From an uncultured Alphaproteobacteria bacterium (GTDB lineage Bacteria > Pseudomonadota > Alphaproteobacteria > HIMB59 > GCA-002718135), in assembly GCA_902627245.1 (NCBI GenBank), contig CACOIH010000010.1:1-47319 (forward strand): 47,319 nt of DNA, given 5' to 3'. The notes under the pieces were generated by a model. The model searched no databases. It was not told the DNA's origin and was given only the letters and a program-made list of their open reading frames with translations. Every line of letters begins with the position of its first letter. Position 1 is the stretch's first letter. Below, piece by piece: positions 16,704 to 26,206 of the stretch. The position numbers and the translations under genes were made by a program.

Positions 16704-17295
16704 CTTACTTGATACATTTGAAAAGCAACAGATTGAAAGATTGACTTCAAAAAAAAGGATTCCTGCATTTCGTGCAGGTGATACATTAAAAGTTACAGTT
16801 AGAATAACTGAAGGAAGTAAATCAAGACTCCAAGCTTTTGAAGGAATTTGTATAGCAAGAAAAAATAATTCAGTTAATTCAAATTTTACCGTAAGGAAGA
16901 TTTCACATGGAGAGGGAGTTGAAAGAGTTTTTTCTTTATTTAGTTCTATTGTTGAAAAAATTGAGGTTATAAGAAAAGGTGATGTAAGAAGAGCCAAGCT
17001 ATATTATTTAAGAAAACTTTCTGGTAAAAAAGCAAGAATTGCAGATCGTGATAGAGGTGATGAAGCTGATCAATATGAATATATTGAGGAAAATCATAAT
17101 GAGGAAAAAAATTTAGCTAATGATAATCAATCAGCGTCCCAACCACCTGAAAAAGAAAAAGCTGAAGAAATAAATTCAGCTGATAGTGCTAAAACTATTG
17201 AAGGAACAGAAACAGCTGAAGTCGCCCAACCTAAGGAGGAGTCTCAAGCTGATAATAAACAAAAAGCCGAAGACAACTCGGATGAAGCAAAATAA
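16696..17295 (+). CDS. rplS: 50S ribosomal protein L19 with acidic C-terminal extension
   Basis: Residues 1-115 form a normal L19 ('[17 protein letters not shown]', '[10 protein letters not shown]', then '[15 protein letters not shown]'), which lies at the 30S/50S interface. About 80 further residues rich in Glu, Asp, Asn, Gln, Ala and Lys follow, likely disordered and strongly acidic. Normal L19 is about 115-125 residues long. S16 from the same operon is also tailed. The 3' end overlaps leuC by 14 bases, so the tail-coding DNA carries the leuC start. Confidence 0.94.
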   Translation: MSNLLDTFEKQQIERLTSKKRIPAFRAGDTLKVTVRITEGSKSRLQAFEGICIARKNNSVNSNFTVRKISHGEGVERVFSLFSSIVEKIEVIRKGDVRRAKLYYLRKLSGKKARIADRDRGDEADQYEYIEENHNEEKNLANDNQSASQPPEKEKAEEINSADSAKTIEGTETAEVAQPKEESQADNKQKAEDNSDEAK

Positions 17296-18685
17296 TCCTA
17301 AAACACTATTTGATAAGATTTGGCTACACCACCTTGTTGATCAACAAGAAGACGGGACCTGCCTTATTTATATTGATCGACATCTAGTGCACGAGGTTAC
17401 TAGTCCTCAAGCATTTGAAGGTTTAAGAAATTCAAATCGTAAGGTAAGAAGACCTGAAAGTACTTTTGCAGTTGCTGATCATAATGTTCCAACCTCGGAC
17501 AGAACAAAAGGTATTGAAAATAATGAAAGTAGAATTCAAGTAGAAACACTTGAAAAAAATTGTAAGGATTTTGATGTAACTCTTTTTCCTCTTTTAGATA
17601 GTAGGCAGGGGATTGTTCATATTGTTGGACCAGAGCAAGGAATAACTCAACCCGGAATGACCATAGTATGTGGTGATAGTCACACCGCAACACACGGTGC
17701 GTTTGGTGCATTAGCCTTTGGTATTGGAACAAGTGAAGTTGAACATGTGCTTGCAACTCAGACATTAATACAAAAACCTGCAAAAAATATGCTTATATCA
17801 GTTAATGGTGAATTAAAGTCTGGTGTAACTGCTAAAGATATTATTCTTCATATAATTGGTCAGATAGGTACGGCAGGTGGAACAGGTTATGTAATTGAAT
17901 ATGCAGGAGAAGCTATTTCAAACCTTTCAATGGAAGGAAGAATGACTATTTGTAATATGAGCATCGAAGCTGGAGCAAGGGCCGGATTAATTGCACCTGA
18001 TGAAATTACTTTTGAATACATAAAAGGTAGACCATACGCACCAACTGGAGATAATTGGGATAAGGCCATAAATTTTTGGAGATCATTGCCATCCGATAAT
18101 GGAGCCAAATATGATAAAGAAATAATAATTGATGCTGATGATATTGCGCCTCAAATTACGTGGGGAACAAGTCCACAAGATGTAGTTGCAATTGATGGCA
18201 CAGTCCCAAATCCAAATGAAGAGAGCAACCCAAATAGAAAAAAAGCTATGGAACGATCACTCGAATATATGGGTTTGGAACCTAAACAGGAAATTCAGAA
18301 GATTAAAATTGATAAAGTATTTATTGGTTCATGTACAAATGGTAGAATTGAAGATTTAAGAGAAGTAGCAAAAATTGTAAAGGGAAAAAAAGTGTCAGTA
18401 GAGTCTATGATAGTGCCAGGTTCTGGTCTAGTAAAGAAACAAGCTGAAAGTGAGGGTCTTGATAAAATTTTCATTGATGCAGGATTTGACTGGAGAGAGC
18501 CAGGATGTTCAATGTGCTTAGCAATGAACCCTGATCAATTAAAACCTAAAGAACGATGCGCATCAACATCCAATAGAAACTTCGAAGGACGTCAAGGTAG
18601 AGAAGGTAGAACACATCTCGTCAGCCCAGCAATTGCTGCAGCATCAGCTATTAAAGGTTCTTTCACTACTGTCGAGGATTTATAA
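17282..18685 (+). CDS. leuC: 3-isopropylmalate dehydratase large subunit
   Basis: A 467-residue aconitase-family enzyme of leucine synthesis. The 4Fe-4S ligands are in 'GSCTNGR' and '[12 protein letters not shown]', and '[19 protein letters not shown]' is the family block. The start is placed at ATG 17282, giving the standard '[12 protein letters not shown]' N-terminus. The longer tracked ORF from 17186 merely reads 32 codons of rplS in another frame. The 14-base overlap with rplS implies translational coupling of leucine synthesis to a ribosomal operon. Confidence 0.95.
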   Translation: MKQNNPKTLFDKIWLHHLVDQQEDGTCLIYIDRHLVHEVTSPQAFEGLRNSNRKVRRPESTFAVADHNVPTSDRTKGIENNESRIQVETLEKNCKDFDVTLFPLLDSRQGIVHIVGPEQGITQPGMTIVCGDSHTATHGAFGALAFGIGTSEVEHVLATQTLIQKPAKNMLISVNGELKSGVTAKDIILHIIGQIGTAGGTGYVIEYAGEAISNLSMEGRMTICNMSIEAGARAGLIAPDEITFEYIKGRPYAPTGDNWDKAINFWRSLPSDNGAKYDKEIIIDADDIAPQITWGTSPQDVVAIDGTVPNPNEESNPNRKKAMERSLEYMGLEPKQEIQKIKIDKVFIGSCTNGRIEDLREVAKIVKGKKVSVESMIVPGSGLVKKQAESEGLDKIFIDAGFDWREPGCSMCLAMNPDQLKPKERCASTSNRNFEGRQGREGRTHLVSPAIAAASAIKGSFTTVEDL

Positions 18686-18686
18686 A

Positions 18687-19286
18687 ATGGATCCTTTTGT
18701 AAAAATAAAGAGTATTCCTGCGCCATTACCAATGATTAATATTGATACTGATATGATTATCCCTAAACAGTTTCTAAAAACTATTAAAAGATCGGGCTTA
18801 GGTAAAAATTTATTTCATGAATTAAGATATGATATCCAAGGCAATATCAAAAATGACTTTGTTTTAAATTGGGATCCTTATAAAACCTCTAAAATTTTAA
18901 TAGCGGGTGCAAATTTTGGTTGTGGATCTAGTCGGGAACATGCTCCCTGGTCTTTGTTAGATTTTGGTTTTAAGTCTATTATAGCTCCTAGTTTTGCAGA
19001 TATATTTTTTAATAACTGTTTCAAAAATGGAATCTTACCAATTAAATTAGATCAACGGAATGTAGATATTTTAATGAAAGAGGCTGAAGATAAAAAAGAA
19101 ATTTCTGTGGATTTAGAGAATCAAATTATTAGTTATGATGATAAAAATATTAAATTCGAAGTCGATGAATTTAGAAAAAAATGTCTAATTGAAGGATTAG
19201 ATGATATTGGTCTTACACTTCAGAAAAATAAAAAAATAGATATACACGAAGAAAAAATTCACAACATCCAACCCTGGATAGTCTAA
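18687..19286 (+). CDS. leuD: 3-isopropylmalate dehydratase small subunit
   Basis: A 199-residue swivel-domain partner of LeuC; together they isomerise 2-isopropylmalate to 3-isopropylmalate. '[14 protein letters not shown]' and '[21 protein letters not shown]' are diagnostic, the latter binding substrate. The ATG at 18687 is used because the tracked ORF start at 18633 lies within leuC. It is one base after the leuC stop and six before leuB. Confidence 0.95.
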   Translation: MDPFVKIKSIPAPLPMINIDTDMIIPKQFLKTIKRSGLGKNLFHELRYDIQGNIKNDFVLNWDPYKTSKILIAGANFGCGSSREHAPWSLLDFGFKSIIAPSFADIFFNNCFKNGILPIKLDQRNVDILMKEAEDKKEISVDLENQIISYDDKNIKFEVDEFRKKCLIEGLDDIGLTLQKNKKIDIHEEKIHNIQPWIV

Positions 19287-19291
19287 AATTT

Positions 19292-20404
19292 ATGAGCAAT
19301 AAAAAAATTCTTATTTTGCCAGGTGATGGCATTGGAAACGAGGTTATGGCTGAAGTTTTCAAAATTATTAATTGGATGGAAAAAACCAAATCTATGTCAT
19401 TTGATATATCTGAAAGATTAGTTGGAGGTACGGCATATGATAAAGAAGGTGACTCTATAAGTGATGAGACAATGCAAGTTGCGTTAAACTCAGACGCTGT
19501 ATTATTTGGAGCAGTAGGAGGCGCTAAGTGGGATAATGTTGAAAGAGAAAAAAGACCAGAAGCAGCATTATTAAGACTTAGAAAGGATTTAGATCTTTTC
19601 GCTAACCTAAGACCAGCTGTAGTCCTTGATGCCCTAGCAGAGGCTTCATCTTTAAAGATAGATTTGGTAAAAGGTTTAGATATACTAATAGTTAGGGAGC
19701 TTACCAGTGGTATTTACTTTGGTCATCCAAGAGGAATTTCCAAAATTAATGAGACTGAAAGTAAAGCAATTGACACGCAAGTATACACCACTTCTGAGAT
19801 TGAGAGAGTTTCAAGAGTAGCATTTGATTTAGCTAAGTTAAGAAATAATAAAGTATCATCAGCTGAGAAATCAAATGTCATGGAAACGGGATTGTTTTGG
19901 AGAAATATAGTAACCGATTTACATAATAAAGAATATTCTTCGGTAAATTTAGAACATATATTAGCTGATAATTGCGCAATGCAACTCGTTCGCGATCCAA
20001 AACAATTTGATGTAATCCTTACCGATAATCTTTTTGGAGATTTACTTAGTGACACTGCAGCAATGTTAACAGGATCACTAGGTATGTTACCATCCGCATC
20101 ACTTGGCCCAGTTAAAGATAATGGTACAAGAGCCGCTATGTATGAACCAGTTCATGGAAGTGCGCCTGATATTGCCGGTCAATCAAAAGCTAATCCACTT
20201 GCGATGATTATGAGTTTTGCAATGATGCTTAAATATAGTTTTGATATGCAGGAAGATAGTCAATTGGTTGAAAGAGCTGTTCAAAGTGTTTTATTAAAAG
20301 GATTAAGAACTGCTGATATAAAAGATGGTGCAAATAAAGTTATTTCTACTAAAGAAATGGGTGATGCTGTTGTAGAAGAATTAAAAATTTTATCAGGTAA
20401 TTAA
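19292..20404 (+). CDS. leuB: 3-isopropylmalate dehydrogenase
   Basis: A 370-residue NAD-dependent beta-decarboxylating dehydrogenase giving 2-oxoisocaproate, the leucine precursor. Motifs are '[10 protein letters not shown]', '[17 protein letters not shown]' (substrate arginines), '[20 protein letters not shown]' (metal-binding aspartates), and '[13 protein letters not shown]' (NAD preference). It completes leuCDB; leuA and ilvE are not in the window. Its TAA directly abuts the asd ATG. Confidence 0.96.
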   Translation: MSNKKILILPGDGIGNEVMAEVFKIINWMEKTKSMSFDISERLVGGTAYDKEGDSISDETMQVALNSDAVLFGAVGGAKWDNVEREKRPEAALLRLRKDLDLFANLRPAVVLDALAEASSLKIDLVKGLDILIVRELTSGIYFGHPRGISKINETESKAIDTQVYTTSEIERVSRVAFDLAKLRNNKVSSAEKSNVMETGLFWRNIVTDLHNKEYSSVNLEHILADNCAMQLVRDPKQFDVILTDNLFGDLLSDTAAMLTGSLGMLPSASLGPVKDNGTRAAMYEPVHGSAPDIAGQSKANPLAMIMSFAMMLKYSFDMQEDSQLVERAVQSVLLKGLRTADIKDGANKVISTKEMGDAVVEELKILSGN

Positions 20405-21448
20405 ATGACTCAAAAATATAATATAGCAGTTGTTGGCGCAACAGGGGCAGTAGGAACCGAAATTGTTCAAATATTAGAACAAAGAGATTTTCCAATTGAT
20501 AAGTTGTTTTTATTGGCATCATCAAAATCAAAAGGAAAAAAAGTAGAATTTAGAGATCAAGAAATTATTGTTGAAGATCTATCAGAGTTTGATTTTTCAA
20601 AAGCACATATAGGCTTGTTTTCACCTGGAGGAAAAATTTCTGCTAAATATGCTCCTAAAGCAGCTAAAGCAGGATGTTTAGTGATAGATAATACCTCACA
20701 TTTTCGAATGCATCATAATATTCCATTAATTGTACCTGAAGTTAATGCAAAAGCTCTAGATGAATTTTTTGATGATGAAAATAGAACAAACATAATATCA
20801 AATCCTAATTGTTCAACAATACAGATGGTTGTTGCTTTAAAGCCACTTCACGAAAAAGCAATTATAAACAGAGTGGTTGTATCCACATATCAAGCAGTAT
20901 CTGGTGCGGGTAAAATAGGCATGGATGAATTATTTAATCAAACACAAAATGTTTATGCAAATCAAGAGTTAAAAAAAGAAAAGTTTACCAAGCAAATAGC
21001 ATTTAATGTTATTCCACATATTGGAGCATTTTTAGAAAATGGTAATACTGAAGAAGAACAAAAAATGATTGATGAAACAAAAAAAATTCTAGATCAGGGA
21101 ATTAATGTCTCAGCAACGTGTGTTAGAACAGCAGTTTTTATAGGACATTCAGAAGCGATAAATATAGAATTTGACTCCCCAATAGATGAAAAAGATGCGA
21201 ATGAAATTTTATCTAACACTGATGGTATATCAGTAATTGATCACAGAAAAGATGAAGGATATATTACCCCAGTAGAAATTGCAGGAGAGGATAAAGTTTA
21301 TATTAGCAGAATAAGAAATGATCAATCTATTGATAATGGTTTAAATTTATGGGTTGTATCTGATAATCTTCGGAAAGGTGCTGCTCTTAATGCTGTTCAA
21401 ATTGCTGAATTAGTAATCTCTGAATATTCAAATTTTATAAAAATATAA
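20405..21448 (+). CDS. asd: Aspartate-semialdehyde dehydrogenase
   Basis: A 347-residue NADPH-dependent enzyme making aspartate semialdehyde, the branch point to lysine/diaminopimelate, threonine and methionine. 'VVGATGAVGTEIVQIL' is the NADP loop, 'SNPNCSTIQMV' holds the catalytic Cys, and 'VSTYQAVSGAGKIGMDEL' follows. The insert and length suit the proteobacterial branch. It is the last gene of the ffh operon, and the facing tRNA gene lies 13 bases beyond its stop. Confidence 0.96.
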   Translation: MTQKYNIAVVGATGAVGTEIVQILEQRDFPIDKLFLLASSKSKGKKVEFRDQEIIVEDLSEFDFSKAHIGLFSPGGKISAKYAPKAAKAGCLVIDNTSHFRMHHNIPLIVPEVNAKALDEFFDDENRTNIISNPNCSTIQMVVALKPLHEKAIINRVVVSTYQAVSGAGKIGMDELFNQTQNVYANQELKKEKFTKQIAFNVIPHIGAFLENGNTEEEQKMIDETKKILDQGINVSATCVRTAVFIGHSEAINIEFDSPIDEKDANEILSNTDGISVIDHRKDEGYITPVEIAGEDKVYISRIRNDQSIDNGLNLWVVSDNLRKGAALNAVQIAELVISEYSNFIKI

Positions 21449-21461
21449 TAATCTTTTACAA

Positions 21462-21536
21462 TGGCGGTCTCGTAGGGACTCGAACCCCAAATCCATGTTC
21501 CGAAGACACGTGTGATATCCATTTCACCACGAGACC
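21462..21536 (-). tRNA. tRNA-Arg (anticodon TCG)
   Basis: On the minus strand the 75-base gene runs from 21536 to 21462. The acceptor arms GGTCTCG and CGAGACC pair over 7 bp, and the CCA end is encoded after a discriminator G. The T-arm GGGTTCGAGTCCC is canonical. The anticodon stem is CGTGT/ACATG with loop CTTCGGA, giving anticodon TCG at 21501-21503, which reads CGA. A TATAAT on the same strand (21549-21554) lies 12 bases upstream as a possible -10 box. No clear terminator is seen before asd. Confidence 0.95.
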
Positions 21537-21584
21537 TTTTAAATAACTATTATATATTATGTGATTAGTTTTAAGAAATTTAAA

Positions 21585-22148
21585 TTACCAAGAGCTATCT
21601 GGCTGTTTTAAAAACTCTTCTTCATCATGTGTTGACTTTCTGCTTAAAATTTTATTTCTATGAGGATATCTTCCAAACTTTTTTATTGCAACGGTGTGGT
21701 CATTCCATGCTTTTTTTATTCTTATATATTCAACATGATCCTTTAAATAAGTATCTACTAATTTATGACCAAAGATATGATCACTAATATCCTCGCTGTG
21801 GATTAGTGGTAAAAGAAGAAAATGTATTTTATCTTCTTCTAGATCTTCTAAAAAACCTCTGTCTACTGCCTCATTTACTATCAATCTACATCTATAATCT
21901 TGTTCGTAAGCTTTTGGATCATTTCTATAAAAATTTCTAGATAGTTGATCTAACAACATAATTAAGGCAACACATTCTTCAGGATTATCTTGCCATTCAT
22001 CACACTGGTGGTTAACTGCATTTGTAAAGTCGTTGAAAAATAATTTTTTTAATAGAATATCAAATTTATCATCTTTTTTAAACCATTTCTCCAGAGATGT
22101 TTTAACAAAACAAAAATCAAGAATAACTTTAGCTCTTTCATTAATCAT
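21585..22148 (-). CDS. DUF924 family protein
   Basis: A 187-residue TPR-like helical protein of the DUF924 family. Signatures are 'VILDFCF' near the start (usually VLDFWF), 'ALIMLLDQLSRNFYRNDPKAYEQD' in shortened form (LLDQLSRN, then FRNDPKA-like), 'FLLLPLIHSED', and 'FGRYPHRNKILSR'. No biochemical function is established. The start is placed at the second Met (22148) because it puts the LDF motif at the usual distance; the tracked start at 22178 would abut the next gene's ATG with no gap. Confidence 0.88.
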   Translation of the reverse strand: MINERAKVILDFCFVKTSLEKWFKKDDKFDILLKKLFFNDFTNAVNHQCDEWQDNPEECVALIMLLDQLSRNFYRNDPKAYEQDYRCRLIVNEAVDRGFLEDLEEDKIHFLLLPLIHSEDISDHIFGHKLVDTYLKDHVEYIRIKKAWNDHTVAIKKFGRYPHRNKILSRKSTHDEEEFLKQPDSSW

Positions 22149-22178
22149 ATAGCTGTAATATAAATAAGTCTTCTCCAT

Positions 22179-22856
22179 ATGACATTAAATAAATTAAATA
22201 AATCAATAATTCAGTGCAGAAAATGTAATCGGTTAGTTCATTTTAGAGAAAAAATTGCCAATGAGAAAAGACGTCAATATTTTGATCAAGATTATTGGGG
22301 CAAACCTATTACTGGTTATGGTGACCCTAGCGCTAAGCTTTTGATGGTTGGGTTAGCGCCTGCAGCACATGGCGGTAACAGGACAGGCAGAGTATTTACT
22401 GGAGATAAATCAGCAGATTTTTTGTTCAAATGCTTATACGAATCTGGTTTTTCCAATCAACCACTATCAGTAAACAAAAATGATGGTTTGAAACTTAATA
22501 ATTTGTACCTTACGACTGCTTTAAAATGTGTTCCGCCAGAAGACAAGCCAACATCAAATGAATTAAAAACTTGTTTTAATTTTTTTAGTAAAGAAATTAG
22601 TTCATTAAAAAATATCACAATTATATTAGCTCTTGGTAAAATAGGTCATGATGCGTGTATCAATTATTACAAGCAATATTATGATATAAAAAACAAGGAT
22701 TATATATTCAGTCATGGAAGTAAAAATAAACTTCCTGATAAGAAGATACTTATGGGAAGTTATCACCCTAGTCCACGTAACGTGAACACTGGAAGAATTA
22801 ACAAATCAAAAATGGTTAATCTATTAAAAAAAGTAAAAAAAGAACTGGATAATTAA
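22179..22856 (+). CDS. Uracil-DNA glycosylase, family 5 (UDGb)
   Basis: A 225-residue base-excision repair enzyme. The active-site block 'GLAPAAHGGNRTGRVFTGD' and the C-terminal 'SYHPSPRNVNTGR' are the UDGb signatures. Family 5 enzymes excise uracil and other deaminated bases, and they lack the polar water-activating residue of families 1 and 4. Cys13 and Cys16 plus two Cys in 'ALKCVPP' and 'ELKTCFNFF' form the usual 4Fe-4S site. Useful in an AT-rich genome exposed to cytosine deamination (inference). It shares one base with the MFS gene downstream (TAATG). Confidence 0.93.
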   Translation: MTLNKLNKSIIQCRKCNRLVHFREKIANEKRRQYFDQDYWGKPITGYGDPSAKLLMVGLAPAAHGGNRTGRVFTGDKSADFLFKCLYESGFSNQPLSVNKNDGLKLNNLYLTTALKCVPPEDKPTSNELKTCFNFFSKEISSLKNITIILALGKIGHDACINYYKQYYDIKNKDYIFSHGSKNKLPDKKILMGSYHPSPRNVNTGRINKSKMVNLLKKVKKELDN

Positions 22857-24058
22857 TGAAGAAATTTTTTTTGCAAGATCCAAAGTTACTCACGTATGGA
22901 TTTTTAGTAATTTTTTTTGCAAGTTACGGTCAAACTTTTTTTATAGCTTTGTTTAATAATGATATAAAAAAAATTTATAACCTTTCTGATGGTGAATTTG
23001 GAATGGTATACGCCATTGCAACTACCACTAGCTCATTATTATTAATCAATTTTGCTAAAATAATAGATTTTGTTGATTTGAGAATTTATTCATTTTTAGT
23101 AACCTTGGGATTACTCTTACCCTGCCTTGCAATCTATTTTCTTCCAGAAAACATTATATATCTTTTTATAATAATATTTGCTTTACGTTTTTTTGGTCAG
23201 GGCGCTATGAGTCATGCTGGAATAACCTCACTAACAAGGTACTTTGGTAAGAATAGGGGCAAAGCAATATCAATTGGAAACTTAGGCGGGATGATTGGTG
23301 TAATGTTTTTACCAGTTCTTGTAGTTTACCTGTATCAGTTTTTTGATTTTAAACAAATTTGGTTAATGTGTTCACTATCTATAATCCTTTTTTTGCCTAT
23401 TCTTTATTTTACTTTGAGCAATCAAAACGAAAGACAAACTAATTTTAATGTCTCAAATAAAAAAAGTAAAAAAAATTGGACTACACTACAAGTAATCAAA
23501 GATAAAAGATTCATAATATTTTTGCCATTAACTATATCATTTTCATTCATAGGTACCGGACTAATGTTTCATCAAATTTTTATTTTTACAGAAAAGGGAT
23601 GGACACTTGAAATGCTTGGAACCGGTTTTATTTTTTTAGGTGCTTTTTCTATTATTGGACTTCTTTTCGGTGGGCCATTGATTGACTTGTTGAACCCAAG
23701 AAAAGCTATTATGTATTTATTATTACCAATTTTTCTTGGAATTATAATTTTGTTTTTTTTTAACAATTTTTATTTTTTAATAATATATATGTCATTATAT
23801 GGTTTAAATTTAGGAATTTCAGCCCCTTTTACAGGCTCTTTATGGGCTGAACTTTTTGGTCTAGAAAGTATTGGAACTGTAAAAGCACTTTTTCATGCAA
23901 TCTCTGTTTTAGCCAGTGCTATTTCACCAGTTGTTTTTGGTTATATAATTGATTGGGGTTATGGAATTAAAGTTATTTGTATTATTTCATTAATTATGAT
24001 TATATTTTCTTCACTTTTACCTGTATTTTTTGAAAACCATGAACAAAGAAATAAATGA
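22856..24058 (+). CDS. MFS transporter
   Basis: A 400-residue inner-membrane protein with about 12 hydrophobic helices. 'FGQGAMSHAGITSLTRYFGKNRGKA' in shortened form (GQGAMSH, then RYFGKNRGKA) fits the helix 4-5 region of MFS, and a charged central loop follows about residue 200. The substrate cannot be inferred. It overlaps the uracil-DNA glycosylase by one base and the next small ORF by 20 bases, so it belongs to a compact plus-strand run leading to zapE. It is distinct from the MFS gene at 6.8-8.0 kb. Confidence 0.85.
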   Translation: MKKFFLQDPKLLTYGFLVIFFASYGQTFFIALFNNDIKKIYNLSDGEFGMVYAIATTTSSLLLINFAKIIDFVDLRIYSFLVTLGLLLPCLAIYFLPENIIYLFIIIFALRFFGQGAMSHAGITSLTRYFGKNRGKAISIGNLGGMIGVMFLPVLVVYLYQFFDFKQIWLMCSLSIILFLPILYFTLSNQNERQTNFNVSNKKSKKNWTTLQVIKDKRFIIFLPLTISFSFIGTGLMFHQIFIFTEKGWTLEMLGTGFIFLGAFSIIGLLFGGPLIDLLNPRKAIMYLLLPIFLGIIILFFFNNFYFLIIYMSLYGLNLGISAPFTGSLWAELFGLESIGTVKALFHAISVLASAISPVVFGYIIDWGYGIKVICIISLIMIIFSSLLPVFFENHEQRNK

Positions 24059-24179
24059 AAGTTTAAATTTCCTCTTAAAAGAATACAAAAGATTACTTAA
24101 AAAAAAAGAAATGAAAATCATATCAAAAGCTGAAGATGAAACATTAAAAAAATTATCTTCATTTTTAGGTAAGAAATAA
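24039..24179 (+). CDS. Small charged helical protein (46 aa), not in ORF track
   Basis: An ATG at 24039, inside the 3' end of the MFS gene, opens a 46-codon frame ending in TAA at 24177-24179. The stop shares its last base with the zapE ATG (TAATG), an arrangement used repeatedly by real genes here. The peptide is Lys/Glu/Leu rich ('LLKEYKRLLKKKEMK'), soluble and probably helical. Without it there would be 120 unexplained bases in a region with almost none. The family is not recognised. Confidence 0.5.
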   Translation: MNKEINESLNFLLKEYKRLLKKKEMKIISKAEDETLKKLSSFLGKK

Positions 24180-25219
24180 TGTCTTTCAGTGTTATTGATC
24201 AATATAATAGTTTTGTTGAAAATAATTTTATAAAAACTAGTCAGGCTCAGCTAGAAGTCCTAAAAAAATTAAATTCAGTTTGGAAAAAAAATAATAAAAA
24301 TAGTCTATTTATTAAGTCTAAAAAAAAAGATGGCATTTATTTATACGGAACAGTTGGAACAGGAAAAACTTTTTTATTAAATCTTTTTTATCAAAACTCA
24401 AAAGTAGGAAAAAAAATACATTTTAATAACCTCATGATCAGAATTCACGAAGTAGTTCAAAGCTCTAACAATAAAGATAAAGCAATTGAAGAATATATAA
24501 AAAAAATCGGTAAAAATTTTAAAATTTTATTTATTGATGAAATGCATATATTTAATATTGTTGATGCACTGATTATAAAAAAGATATTTTTTCTATTAAA
24601 TAAGCACAATATTTTTATAGTTATTTCCTCAAATTTTAAACCTGATGATTTGTATAAAGATGGCCTCCAAAGAAATGATTTTATTCCATTTATTGAGCTT
24701 ATAAAAAGTAATTTTGAAATTATTAATATGAAACTTAGTACAGATTATAGAAGACAAACTTTAAATCAGTCAAAAACATACTTCACTCCAATAAATAATG
24801 AAACACGACAAGAATTTGAAATTTTATTTAATAAGTTTGTTGACAACACTCATTTAACTAAAATTATTATAAAATCTAATAGTAGAAAAATAGTATTTGA
24901 TAAATGTAGCTCAAATATTTTAATGACAGATTTTAAAAAATTATGCGAAGATAATTTTAGTCATCAAGATTATATCAATATATCAAAAAATTTTAATATC
25001 ATATTTCTAAATAATGTACCCGAACTTGATGATCAAAAAAAAGATTCTTGTAGAAGATTCATAAGCCTTATTGATATGCTTTATGAAAATAAATGTTCAA
25101 TAGTGATTCTTGCAGCAAAACCTATTTCTTCTCTAAATTCTATCCAAAGTCTAAATGATGAATTTAAAAGAACTGCTAGCAGACTATATGAAATGACAAT
25201 AGTCCAGCCTATAAAATGA
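24179..25219 (+). CDS. zapE: Cell division ATPase ZapE (AFG1-like)
   Basis: A 346-residue AAA+-type ATPase of the AFG1/ZapE family. Walker A is 'GTVGTGKT' (residues 57-64), Walker B is 'ILFIDEMHI', and the sensor region is 'IVISSNFKPDDLYKDGLQR'. E. coli ZapE affects Z-ring stability, and the eukaryotic homologue AFG1 acts in mitochondrial protein quality control. In many alphaproteobacteria this gene lies between sdhB and mdh; here it precedes the sdh operon. The sequence is divergent and AT-rich, but the motifs are intact. It overlaps the hydrolase gene by four bases. Confidence 0.9.
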   Translation: MSFSVIDQYNSFVENNFIKTSQAQLEVLKKLNSVWKKNNKNSLFIKSKKKDGIYLYGTVGTGKTFLLNLFYQNSKVGKKIHFNNLMIRIHEVVQSSNNKDKAIEEYIKKIGKNFKILFIDEMHIFNIVDALIIKKIFFLLNKHNIFIVISSNFKPDDLYKDGLQRNDFIPFIELIKSNFEIINMKLSTDYRRQTLNQSKTYFTPINNETRQEFEILFNKFVDNTHLTKIIIKSNSRKIVFDKCSSNILMTDFKKLCEDNFSHQDYINISKNFNIIFLNNVPELDDQKKDSCRRFISLIDMLYENKCSIVILAAKPISSLNSIQSLNDEFKRTASRLYEMTIVQPIK

Positions 25220-26202
25220 AAAGATTTTTAAAATATCTTATCAGCATATTTATTGTTTTATCTTTTATTTATTATGGCGCTGGTTTTTACGTAGCTTATC
25301 AAATTTTAAAAATCGATTATTCTTGTGGTATGCACGAAGGATCACTCCCAAATACTTGGAGTACATCGATTGATGCACATCAATATAAGGATATTTCTCA
25401 GAGAACACTTAGAGAAAACTTTCCATATGAAAATTATTATTTAGATGAGTGGCAAGACGTTTATTTTTTATCAAGAGAAGAAAATATTAAACTAAATGGT
25501 TGGCTATTTAATTATTTTCCAAATAGACCAATTATAATAGTTACACATGGTATAAATCCTAATGGTAAGTGCAAGTCAGAATCTAACTTAATTACGTCTC
25601 TTTTGGTTAAAAAAAAATTTAATGTTTTAACAATAGACTTAAGAAATTATGGTCAGAGTGACAGAACTTCGAAATATGAGGATTTAGGTTTAAAAAGTTA
25701 TAAAGATATTTTAGGAGCTTTTGATTTTCTTATTAATATTGGTTTTAAAAGTAATCAGATAGGTCTTCATGGAATTTCTCTTGGAGCAAGTACCTCTATA
25801 TTCGCAGCTCATGAAGAACCAGAAATTTTAGCAATCTGGTCCGATAGTCCAATAGCTGAATTTGGAATGGCGTTAACAGATGAAATAGCAAGGTATGGAT
25901 TATCAATCGAATTTGGTCCAGCAGTAAGTTTTGCTGGAAAAGTCTTAACTGGAATTGATCCTAGCTTATTATCTCCAGCTCTTAAACTTAGTAAAACACA
26001 GTCATATTTTTTTACACATGGCGACAAAGATACAAGAGTATTAACAAGACATTTTAAATTTTATGAGAGATATACTGTAAAAAATAAGATCAACGCGCAA
26101 TATTGGCTAGCAGAAGACTCCAACCATGTTGATAGCATGATAAAATACCCCGACGAATATGCTGATAAGATGGAAAATTTTTTTAATTCTGTTCTTGATT
26201 AA
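25216..26202 (+). CDS. Membrane-anchored alpha/beta hydrolase
   Basis: A 328-residue protein with an N-terminal membrane helix (about residues 7-30) and a probable periplasmic alpha/beta-hydrolase domain. 'THGINPNG' supplies the oxyanion region, Ser188 in 'HGISLGAS' is the nucleophile, 'HGDKDTRV' carries the acid, and 'DSNHVDSM' the His. The triad is complete, so it should be active. The substrate is unknown; the layout resembles BEM46/YqkD-like hydrolases. It overlaps zapE by four bases and ends four bases before the 6S RNA. Confidence 0.85.
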   Translation: MKRFLKYLISIFIVLSFIYYGAGFYVAYQILKIDYSCGMHEGSLPNTWSTSIDAHQYKDISQRTLRENFPYENYYLDEWQDVYFLSREENIKLNGWLFNYFPNRPIIIVTHGINPNGKCKSESNLITSLLVKKKFNVLTIDLRNYGQSDRTSKYEDLGLKSYKDILGAFDFLINIGFKSNQIGLHGISLGASTSIFAAHEEPEILAIWSDSPIAEFGMALTDEIARYGLSIEFGPAVSFAGKVLTGIDPSLLSPALKLSKTQSYFFTHGDKDTRVLTRHFKFYERYTVKNKINAQYWLAEDSNHVDSMIKYPDEYADKMENFFNSVLD

Positions 26203-26206
26203 ATAA

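Noticed and set aside
17186-17281. LeuC N-terminal extension in the ORF track
   Set aside because: These 32 codons are rplS read in another frame; LeuC family proteins begin at the ATG at 17282.
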